Both the position numbers and the translations under genes were made by a program. This document shows positions 42,634-49,216 of a DNA stretch of 64,000 nt, in pieces. The DNA lies in the NCBI RefSeq assembly GCF_000710915.1, contig NZ_BAUA01000161.1, positions 57,292-121,291 on the forward strand, in the 5' to 3' direction. This DNA comes from Nocardia brasiliensis IFM 10847. GTDB lineage: Bacteria > Actinomycetota > Actinomycetes > Mycobacteriales > Mycobacteriaceae. Within the stretch, counting starts at the first letter, position 1; every line of letters starts with the position of its first letter. The notes beneath the pieces are model-generated. The model saw nothing but the letters and a program-made list of their open reading frames with translations, did not search any database and was not told the origin of the DNA.

Positions 42634-42874
42634 GTTCGACCCTTCGCTTGTCGGTGCGTTCGATGCCACTCTACGAGAAACGTGCGGGACACGGTTCAGG
42701 TAAACGCCGCCCGGCCCCGTCAGTTCTGCGGGCATACCGCCTGCATTCACCCCGGATGGACCGGATCTGTGGATAGAATCCGTCGCGCTGCGCCTATCAA
42801 GGTGACGAAACGCGGGCGGAATGTGGCGCGATTACCCCATATTCACTGACAAGAACAGCAGGGCAGACACCCAC
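42634..42874. promoter_or_regulatory. divergent promoter region of Ter/AIM24 operons
   Basis: 241 nt between a TTG-started TerD gene on the minus strand and the first AIM24 gene on the plus strand. Both operons must start here, so co-regulation is likely. I found no convincing dyad or known box; the stretch 42760-42800 (TGTGGATAGAATC) is AT-richer and may hold promoter elements. Confidence 0.5.
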
Positions 42875-43498
42875 ATGGCGCAACTTTTCGAACAATCCAA
42901 GAAGGTGATCGAGGCGCACCTGGCCGGAACCAGCCTGCGCGCGATATCCGGCTCGATGATCGCCTACGAGGGCAACGTGCAGTTCAAAGCAGCCGGTTTC
43001 GGCGGCGGCGACGGCGTGATCGCCGGACTCAAGCGCCGGGCCACCGGCGAAAAGCTCTCTCTGATGGAGTGCTCCGGCAACGGGCGGGTGTTCTTCGCGG
43101 TCAACGGCCAGCACGTGACCGTGGTGAATCTGAACAACGAGACCCTTCAGGTGGAATCGCAGCAGCTGCTCGCGTTCGCCGGCAACCTGCGCACCGACGT
43201 GCGCTTCGCCGGCCTGCGAGGCGCGTCGACCGGCGCCGGCCTGTTCACCACCACGGTGACCGGTCAGGGTCAGGTCGCCCTGTTGTCGGCGGGCGGTCCG
43301 CTGATCCACCTCGAGGTGTCACCGCAGTATCCCTTGGTGGTCGACCCCGACGCGTTCGTCGCGGCGCGCGGCAACCTCAATCAGTCGTTCATCACCGATA
43401 TTTCGTGGCGGACCGCGGTCGGCCAGGGCGCCGGCGAGACGTTCTCGCTGCGCTGGGACGGCCAGGGCGTGGTGTTGATCCAGCCGGCGGAACGGTAA
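42875..43498 (+). CDS. AIM24-family protein, first of three
   Basis: 207 residues, ATG 42875. AIM24 (TRAP-like beta-sandwich/helix) fold with repeated G-G-x-V-x-L strands: RAISGSMIAYEGNVQFKAAG, GRVFFAVNGQHVTVVNL, LRTDVRFAG, GAGLFTTTVTGQGQVALLSAGGPL, and a closing WDGQGVVLIQPAER. AIM24 domains, named from a yeast mitochondrial protein, are common in bacteria next to TerD genes; biochemical role unknown. First gene of a tight three-gene operon. Confidence 0.88.
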   Translation: MAQLFEQSKKVIEAHLAGTSLRAISGSMIAYEGNVQFKAAGFGGGDGVIAGLKRRATGEKLSLMECSGNGRVFFAVNGQHVTVVNLNNETLQVESQQLLAFAGNLRTDVRFAGLRGASTGAGLFTTTVTGQGQVALLSAGGPLIHLEVSPQYPLVVDPDAFVAARGNLNQSFITDISWRTAVGQGAGETFSLRWDGQGVVLIQPAER

Positions 43499-43508
43499 GG
43501 GCGGGTAG

Positions 43509-44207
43509 ATGTTCGAGAAAGTCAACGGCAAGGTCGTCAAGGTCAACGTCGGGATGTCCGGCGGCGTGGTCGCTCGCACCGGCGCGATGCTGTTCTACAC
43601 CGGCGACGTTTCCTTTGCGCCGCACCAGATTCCGGGCGGCCAGGGAATGGGCGGCGGCGGTGGGCTGATGCGCATGGCGGGCCGCATGATGGCCGGTGAG
43701 CACGAACGCACCATGCTGGCGCAGGGCAACGGCGAGGTGCACTACGGCTACGCCGGGCTGGAAGTCCACGTGGTGCATATGCAGCCGGGTGCGACGCTGC
43801 GGGTCGAGGCCTCACGGCTGCTCGCGAACACCGCCGGGCTGCAGAGTTCGATTGTCTCCGTGATGAGTTCGGGCGGGGGCGGTGGCGGCGGCGGACTCAT
43901 GGGCGCGCTGCGCGGCGCCGCCTCGGGTGCGCTCACCGGACAGGGCATGTTCACCACCCAGCTCTCCGGTCAGGGCTCGGCGGTGCTGCTGGCCCACGGC
44001 GGCTTCCTGGAATTGCAAGTGGGCGGGCCGAATCCGATCGTGGTCGATCCGCAGGCCTTCGTCGCCGCGTACGGCAATGTGCAAACCGAGCTGAAGACGG
44101 CACTCAGCTGGCGCGACGCGGTCGGCCGCGGCGCGGGCGAGGCGATGCAGTTGCATTGCGTCGGACAGGGTGTGGTGTACGTGCAGGCCTCCGAAGAGAA
44201 GTTGTGA
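43509..44207 (+). CDS. AIM24-family protein, second of three
   Basis: 232 residues, ATG 43509 with AAGGGCGGG upstream. Same fold as its neighbours (VVARTGAMLFYTGDVSFAP, GEVHYGYAGLEVHVVHMQPG, GMFTTQLSGQGSAVLLAHGGFLEL, HCVGQGVVYVQASEEKL). Two glycine-rich inserts (GMGGGGGLM and SGGGGGGGGLMGAL) make flexible loops absent from the other two copies. Gaps of 10 and 2 nt to the flanking AIM24 genes. Confidence 0.87.
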   Translation: MFEKVNGKVVKVNVGMSGGVVARTGAMLFYTGDVSFAPHQIPGGQGMGGGGGLMRMAGRMMAGEHERTMLAQGNGEVHYGYAGLEVHVVHMQPGATLRVEASRLLANTAGLQSSIVSVMSSGGGGGGGGLMGALRGAASGALTGQGMFTTQLSGQGSAVLLAHGGFLELQVGGPNPIVVDPQAFVAAYGNVQTELKTALSWRDAVGRGAGEAMQLHCVGQGVVYVQASEEKL

Positions 44208-44209
44208 CC

Positions 44210-44974
44210 ATGGCTGACATCTTGAACCCGATGAATCTCGGGGACAGCGACAACATTCCGGGCAACAGCTACGCGTACTGCATCGACCTGAACAAGCCCT
44301 GGTTCATGCGCAAGGGCGCGATGATCGCCTACTACGGCGACATGCGCTTCCAGACGCTCACCCACGGTCTGCAGGGCGGGCTGCTGCACATGGTGTCGCA
44401 GCAGTTCTCCGCGCCGCTGTTCACCGGCGACTACGTCGTCGCCGAGGGCCACGGCAAGCTGATCATCGGCGACCGCGGCTACGACATCAATTCCTATGAC
44501 CTCGAGGACAACGGCAACCTCACCATCCGCGCCGCGAATCTGCTGGCGTTCGAGCCCGGTCTGTCGCTGAACCAGTCCATCGTGCCCGGCTTCCTCACCT
44601 TGATCGGCACCGGCAAGTTCCTCGCCTCCTCCAACGGGCCGGTCATGTTCGCCGAGCCGCCGCTGCGGGTCGACCCGGAATCCCTGGTCGGCTGGGCCGA
44701 TTGCCCGTCCCCCAGCCATCACTACGACCAGCGCTGGATCGGCAGCTTCCTGGCCGCGGGCGCGGCCCGGTTCGGCGTCAACTCCGGTGAGGAGCGTCAG
44801 TTCGATTTCACCGGCGCGGGCACGGTGCTGATCCAGTCCAGCGAGAAGGTGCTCAGCGACGAAATGCTGGTCCGCACCATCGAGGGACAGATCCAGAGCG
44901 GTATCACGCCGCCCGGCCTGCAACGGCTGCAAGCCACCATCATGCAGCAACTCGGCAACCAGCAGCACTACTGA
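44210..44974 (+). CDS. AIM24-family protein, third of three
   Basis: 254 residues, ATG 44210. AIM24 fold (MRKGAMIAYYGDMRFQTL, GDYVVAEGHGKLIIGDRGYDIN, GTGKFLASSNGPVMFAEPPL, FDFTGAGTVLIQSSEKV) with a ~30-residue helical C-terminus (VRTIEGQIQSGITPPGLQRLQ) not seen in the other copies. It begins 2 nt after the previous stop. The operon ends at a hairpin. Confidence 0.87.
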   Translation: MADILNPMNLGDSDNIPGNSYAYCIDLNKPWFMRKGAMIAYYGDMRFQTLTHGLQGGLLHMVSQQFSAPLFTGDYVVAEGHGKLIIGDRGYDINSYDLEDNGNLTIRAANLLAFEPGLSLNQSIVPGFLTLIGTGKFLASSNGPVMFAEPPLRVDPESLVGWADCPSPSHHYDQRWIGSFLAAGAARFGVNSGEERQFDFTGAGTVLIQSSEKVLSDEMLVRTIEGQIQSGITPPGLQRLQATIMQQLGNQQHY

Positions 44975-44984
44975 CCGACGACCG

Positions 44985-45020
44985 ACGACCCGGAGGAGGG
45001 CGGATCCTCCGCCGGGTCGT
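44985..45020 (+). terminator. hairpin terminator of AIM24 operon
   Basis: A 9-bp stem (44985-44993 with 45012-45020) encloses a second GGAGG/CCTCC pair; it starts 11 nt after the stop and is followed by TCGTTCGG. Confidence 0.75.
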
Positions 45021-45091
45021 TCGTTCGGAGGATCCGCAGCGCCGCGGCGCCCGATTAGTTTTCCGGCAGGACTACTTGCCGGGAGGCCGCC

Positions 45092-45913
45092 ATGAGCGTC
45101 GGGTTGCTGATCGCCGTCTTCGTCGGCGTGCTCGTGCTGATCGTGAAGCGGTTCGCCGGGGAGCCGGTGGACGCGCGGGACACCTTCCTCACGCCGTTGA
45201 TCCTGGTCGGCATCGGCGGATACAGCGTCATCCATGTCGACGGACTCGACGGCACCGATATCGGGTGGCTGGTGATCGGGGCGGTGATCGGCATCGCGTT
45301 CGGCGCGGTGCGCGGCACCACCACCGTCCTGTTCGAACGCGACGGCTACCTGTGGCAGCGGTACACGGTGAAAACCCTTGCCGTATGGGGTGTCTCGGCC
45401 GTCGCGGGTTTCGGCGTCAGCGCGCTCGGCAGCGTCATGGGCATGCATCCGCAGGCCCGTCCGATCACACTCTCGATCGGCGTCGGCATGCTCGGCGAGA
45501 TGCTCACCCTCGGCCTGCGCGCGCTGGCCAGCGGCGTCCCCTTCGCCCCCGCCAAGCCCACCGGCGCGTCGTCCGGCAGCACCGGCGCACAGGGCAACTC
45601 GCCGACCCTCGACCGTTTCCTCCGCAACCTCGGACACCCGGGCTCGGCCCCGCCGCGCGAGAGTCGTTCCCAACAGCAGCAGCGGTCCGATCGCTTCCCG
45701 CAGTACCGCCACCCGTCCGACGCTCAGCACGAACACCCGAGTAGGTCAGGCGACGCCCGACCCGACCGCTTCCCGACGGACCCCGAGCGGGAGTACTACC
45801 GATGCGGACCCGACGCCCTTCGGCAGGAACGCCCGGGAGGGTCTGTACCCCCGCTCGACCACTCCCCCACCTTCCGCGACGGCGTCGACTGGCTACGCGC
45901 CCGCCGCCGTTGA
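45092..45913 (+). CDS. membrane protein with disordered C-terminal tail
   Basis: 273 residues, ATG 45092 after GGGAGG. About five hydrophobic helices within residues 1-150 (LLIAVFVGVLVLIV; FLTPLILVGIGGYSVI; WLVIGAVIGIAFGAV; LAVWGVSAVAGFGVSALG; ITLSIGVGMLGEMLTLGL), then a ~120-residue polar tail rich in Ser, Arg, Pro, Gln and His. Family not recognised with certainty; the helical half resembles DUF1453-like actinobacterial proteins. Inside the Ter region by position, but link unknown. Confidence 0.72.
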   Translation: MSVGLLIAVFVGVLVLIVKRFAGEPVDARDTFLTPLILVGIGGYSVIHVDGLDGTDIGWLVIGAVIGIAFGAVRGTTTVLFERDGYLWQRYTVKTLAVWGVSAVAGFGVSALGSVMGMHPQARPITLSIGVGMLGEMLTLGLRALASGVPFAPAKPTGASSGSTGAQGNSPTLDRFLRNLGHPGSAPPRESRSQQQQRSDRFPQYRHPSDAQHEHPSRSGDARPDRFPTDPEREYYRCGPDALRQERPGGSVPPLDHSPTFRDGVDWLRARRR

Positions 45914-46070
45914 GGGCCGTTGCCGAATTCCCGCACACTGTCCAGCTTTCGCACTCATAGTGGCCGGCCAGAGCGGGTGCGTGGACTCGCAGCGGTCCGT
46001 GGGCTCAGCATCGGCCCGGGCGGCGAGAAGCATGCATGCAGTCAGGGGGTTCGGCCGGAGAGGCGCGACA

Positions 46071-46982
46071 TCAAGGCACGGCGGGAGGCGAGAGCCAGGC
46101 GGCGCGCAGGATGGCCGGGATCGCGGAACGGGTTGGGATCCAGCCGAGTTCGCGGTGCGCCCGAGTGCTGTCGCTGACCAAACGGGGTGGTTCCGGCTGC
46201 GCCGATCGGTATTCGACGGGGATCGGCCGCCCGGTCACCTCGCGCGCCGCGGCGATCAATTCGTTGACGCTGGTGCCGGTTTCGCTGCCGATGTTGTAGG
46301 TCCGGCAGGGCACCGGCACGTCCCGCTCGACTGCGGCCACGAACGCCTGTGCCGCATCGTGGATATGGACGTAGTCGCGGACGGCGGAACCGTCACCGTT
46401 GACGGCCAGCATCGGACTCTCCCCCGCGGCGGTGGCCAGGATACGCGGAATGATCCTGGTCGGATCGCGATCATCGCCGCCCGCGATGTTGAACAGCCGC
46501 AGCACGATCGCGTCGAGCGCCCCGGTGGCGGCATGGGCGGCGATCACCGATTCGGCGGCGTGCTTGCTCGCCGCGTAGGGATGAGACGGGTGGTCCGGCA
46601 GATCTTCGGACATCGGCTGTACCTCCGGCGCCCCGAAAACCGCCGCGGTGGAGGCGAACACCAGCTTGCGCACCCCGCATTCGCTCATCGCCCGCAGCAG
46701 CGCGACGGTGCCGCCCACGTTGACCTCGAAGTAGCCGAGCGGATCGGCGAACGATTCACGCACCCGGGTGCGCCCGGCCAGATGGCAGACGATGTCCATG
46801 TCCCGGACGGCCGCGCTGAGCGCGGCGATATCACGCAGGTCGGCACGGCGCACCGGCACTCCCGGCGGCACACCCGCGCGTTCGCGCCGGACCGACCCGA
46901 CCACCTCGTGGCCGCCGTTGCGCAGCGCGGCGACCACCGCCCCGCCCAGGTAACCGTTCGCCCCCGTCACCAGAACCCGCAC
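46071..46982 (-). CDS. NAD-dependent epimerase/dehydratase (GalE-like SDR)
   Basis: 303 residues of the extended SDR family. NAD-binding GANGYLGG (7-14), catalytic Ser/Thr in FASTAAVFG (111-112) and YAASK (Tyr 136, Lys 140). AVRDYVHIHDAAQAF and the ELGWIPTRS end are typical of UDP-sugar 4-epimerases. The substrate is probably a nucleotide sugar; which one is unknown. GTG 46982 with GAGAGGAG upstream. It follows the MBL hydrolase gene by 37 nt on the same strand and is likely co-transcribed. Confidence 0.87.
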   Translation of the reverse strand: MRVLVTGANGYLGGAVVAALRNGGHEVVGSVRRERAGVPPGVPVRRADLRDIAALSAAVRDMDIVCHLAGRTRVRESFADPLGYFEVNVGGTVALLRAMSECGVRKLVFASTAAVFGAPEVQPMSEDLPDHPSHPYAASKHAAESVIAAHAATGALDAIVLRLFNIAGGDDRDPTRIIPRILATAAGESPMLAVNGDGSAVRDYVHIHDAAQAFVAAVERDVPVPCRTYNIGSETGTSVNELIAAAREVTGRPIPVEYRSAQPEPPRLVSDSTRAHRELGWIPTRSAIPAILRAAWLSPPAVP

Positions 46983-47019
46983 GCTTCTCCTCTCGGCACC
47001 TGATAGTGCCAGGCGGCGG

Positions 47020-47817
47020 TCAGTTGTAACCGCTGAACTCCCACGGGTCGTGCGCGCTGAACACCGAGACCTCGTCGCCATGGTCGCGCACGAGTTCGCG
47101 CAGCCGCGCCCGGGTGCCGACGCGTAGGTCGTGATGCACTTCCGAGGTGGTCTGCACCACGTCCATCACGGGGTGCGGTTGATAGGGCTGGGTCAACTCG
47201 CGGTGATAGTAGTAGGCATCGCCGCAATGCAGCAGCCACCGTTCGCCCTCGCGCACAGCGACTCCGGTGTGCCCCGCCGTGTGCCCGCCGAGCGGGACGA
47301 GCTTGAAGTCCGACGGCAAACCCGTCAACGGTGTTGCGCGGAAACCGAACCAGTCTTCGTCGCCGTCCGGGTGATAGGTGACCCAGTCCGGGCCGTGCGC
47401 CCAATGTGCTTCGCGGTAGCGGAAGTTCGGCCCTGCTGCCTGCGCCGCCGCCAGTTCGGCGGCGAGCACGTGCACCTTCGCCTGCGGGAAGTCGGGCAGA
47501 CCACCGCAATGGTCCACGTCGAGGTGGGTGAGGATGATGTGCCGGACGTCTGCGGGCGCGTAGCCGAGGCGGGCGACCTGTCGGATCGCGGTCTCTTCCG
47601 GGTCGAGCAGCGGCTGGGCCATGGCTACCCAGTCCGCGCCGAGCGTGCCTTCCGGGTCGCGGACGTTGCCGAGCCCGAGCCCGGTCTCGACGAGTACCAG
47701 TCCGGCCGAATCGGTTTCGACCAGCAGGCAGTGGTTGACCGCGGGTGCCGGCTGCGGTCCCGCGTACGTCGCGTCGATCTGCCGCAGCGATCCGCAATTG
47801 AGGTGGTGAATGTTCAT
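47020..47817 (-). CDS. MBL-fold metallo-hydrolase
   Basis: 265 residues. Metal-binding HLDVDHCGG (HxDxDH), later ligands in LGGHTAGHTG and HCGDAYYY, and the C-terminal SAHDPWEF, as in lactonase-type (AttM/AiiA-like) MBL enzymes. The opening NIHHLNCGS with VNHCLLVET supports this group. It may open a lactone or ester ring; the substrate is unknown. ATG 47817. Divergent from the MerR gene through a 46-nt gap that is nearly filled by a perfect 20-bp palindrome. Confidence 0.87.
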   Translation of the reverse strand: MNIHHLNCGSLRQIDATYAGPQPAPAVNHCLLVETDSAGLVLVETGLGLGNVRDPEGTLGADWVAMAQPLLDPEETAIRQVARLGYAPADVRHIILTHLDVDHCGGLPDFPQAKVHVLAAELAAAQAAGPNFRYREAHWAHGPDWVTYHPDGDEDWFGFRATPLTGLPSDFKLVPLGGHTAGHTGVAVREGERWLLHCGDAYYYHRELTQPYQPHPVMDVVQTTSEVHHDLRVGTRARLRELVRDHGDEVSVFSAHDPWEFSGYN

Positions 47818-47832
47818 GGCGACTAGTGTTCA

Positions 47833-47852
47833 ACTTGAAGCGCGCTTCAAGT
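47833..47852. promoter_or_regulatory. 20-bp perfect palindrome, MerR-type operator
   Basis: ACTTGAAGCGCGCTTCAAGT is a perfect palindrome in the gap between the MBL hydrolase and MerR genes, 11 nt before the GTG of the latter. MerR-family activators bind such dyads inside a stretched promoter spacer. Probable target: the MBL-epimerase operon and merR itself. Confidence 0.72.
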
Positions 47853-47863
47853 CAAGGAGAACC

Positions 47864-48316
47864 GTGGCCGATACTTTGCTGGACATCGCCGAGGTGGCAG
47901 ACCGCTGCGGCCTCGCGCCCTCGGCGCTGCGGTTCTACGAGCAGCGCGGCCTGATCGCGTCCGCGGGCCGCAACGGCCTGCGCCGGACCTACCATCCGGA
48001 CGTGCTCGGCCGCCTCGCGATGATCATCTGCGCCCGCGAGGCGGGCTTCACCCTCGCCGAGATCACCCGATTCACCCGCGCCACCCCGGGCGACACCGAT
48101 ATCCGGGCGAACATGGCGCAGAAGGCTCTCGATCTGGAGGACGACATCGCGCGGCTCATTCGTATGCGCGACGGTCTGCGCCACGCCGCCACCTGCACGC
48201 ACGAGGTGCTGGTGGATTGCCCGGAATTCAAGCGCACCCTGGCGAATCCGGCCCCACGCACCGCCCGGACGCGGAAGCCGGCGAGCACACCACGACGCCG
48301 TTCCGGCGCAGCCTGA
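47864..48316 (+). CDS. MerR-family transcriptional regulator
   Basis: 150 residues. HTH and wing: LLDIAEVADRCGLAPSALRFYEQRGLIASAGRNGLRRTY (given as landmarks), then a dimerisation helix (NMAQKALDLEDDIARLIRMRDGL) and HAATCTHEVLVDCPEF with two cysteines where metal or redox MerR proteins place theirs. The sequence resembles SoxR-like helix-loop organisation but lacks the CxxCxC cluster. Basic tail. GTG 47864 with AAGGAG upstream; a longer start at 47810 would run through the palindrome. One base separates its stop from that of the convergent HAD gene. Confidence 0.88.
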   Translation: MADTLLDIAEVADRCGLAPSALRFYEQRGLIASAGRNGLRRTYHPDVLGRLAMIICAREAGFTLAEITRFTRATPGDTDIRANMAQKALDLEDDIARLIRMRDGLRHAATCTHEVLVDCPEFKRTLANPAPRTARTRKPASTPRRRSGAA

Positions 48317-48317
48317 C

Positions 48318-49166
48318 TCAGTCCTGCTGCGGCGGTGAGCCCTTGATGAACCAGTTGATGATCTCCTCGCCCGCGAGGATGCCGGTGGCCCGGGTGATCG
48401 TGAGGTTCGGGTGGGTCCAGTTGAGATGTTCGAGTTCGCCGTGCCGCGGGCGAATGGCATAGTCGGCCGCACGCAACATCTCGGCATCGAGCGCACCGTC
48501 ACCGGCGGCGAAAGTCCTCGACTCGGTGGCCAGTTCGCCCGACTCGAGCAGCCTGCGCCGCACCTCGGCGACCGCGTGGCTCTTGCAGACCACCTGCGGC
48601 ATCGTGTAGATCTTGCGGCCTTGCTGCGAGGCGGACCAACCCCGGGGACGGCACCATGCATCCCATTCGGCGAGGAAACCCTCGGGCACTTCTTTCGGGC
48701 GAACCACCAGGTAGCAGAAGAGATCGTCGGCGACCCGGAATTTCGACACCCACGAATCGCCGATGCGGGCGCGGAGTTCGGTGGTGATCTCGGACAGGGT
48801 CGCACCGCCCGCGCGCACCTTGGCGTCGATATCGATGCGCCAGCGCAGATCGGGCACGCCATCGACCAGAATGTTGCCCCCGTTACTGGTGATGGCGTAA
48901 CGCCATGGCGCGCCGGGCAATTGGATGCGATTGAACTGTTTGATGGTGCGGGTGGTGGTCGGCACGACCGCGGCAGGCTGCGTGAGGGTCTGCATGCGGA
49001 GCGCGGCGGCGGTCGTCATGAACGACAGCGGGGCGCCCTCGAGGTGCTCCACGCAGACCGTCGGCACCTCGGGGTGCGCGCTGAACGCGTTGCGCGAGTA
49101 GATCATCGTCCGGTCCAGGTCGGTGGCGACCAGCGTGTGTCTTCGTAGTCGACCCAGCTCCATCAT
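48318..49166 (-). CDS. HAD-family phosphatase of Ter biosynthetic operon
   Basis: 282 residues. HAD motif I ATDLDRT (Asp 16, Asp 18), motif IV in AAGDGALDAEML, and a central cap with SNGGNILVDG. It resembles the HAD hydrolases in Ter clusters (COG0561-like), likely removing phosphate from a sugar or nucleoside phosphate made by the upstream enzymes. Last gene of the minus-strand operon, 50 nt after the PRTase-StiP fusion gene. The start (ATG 49166) lies in a duplicated 15-bp segment. Confidence 0.83.
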   Translation of the reverse strand: MMELGRLRRHTLVATDLDRTMIYSRNAFSAHPEVPTVCVEHLEGAPLSFMTTAAALRMQTLTQPAAVVPTTTRTIKQFNRIQLPGAPWRYAITSNGGNILVDGVPDLRWRIDIDAKVRAGGATLSEITTELRARIGDSWVSKFRVADDLFCYLVVRPKEVPEGFLAEWDAWCRPRGWSASQQGRKIYTMPQVVCKSHAVAEVRRRLLESGELATESRTFAAGDGALDAEMLRAADYAIRPRHGELEHLNWTHPNLTITRATGILAGEEIINWFIKGSPPQQD

Positions 49167-49183
49167 GCACCCAGCTCCATCAT
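49152..49183 (-). repeat. 15-bp direct repeat over the HAD gene start
   Basis: ACCCAGCTCCATCAT at 49152-49166 and 49169-49183 (plus-strand sense), period 17. It repeats the start codon pair and the following codons, so an extra ATGATG lies upstream and out of frame; it opens a 6-codon frame whose TGA overlaps the true ATG. Confidence 0.75.
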
Positions 49184-49216
49184 CCAGTCGGTTCCATCAT
49201 CATCTGCGCTGCTCGG

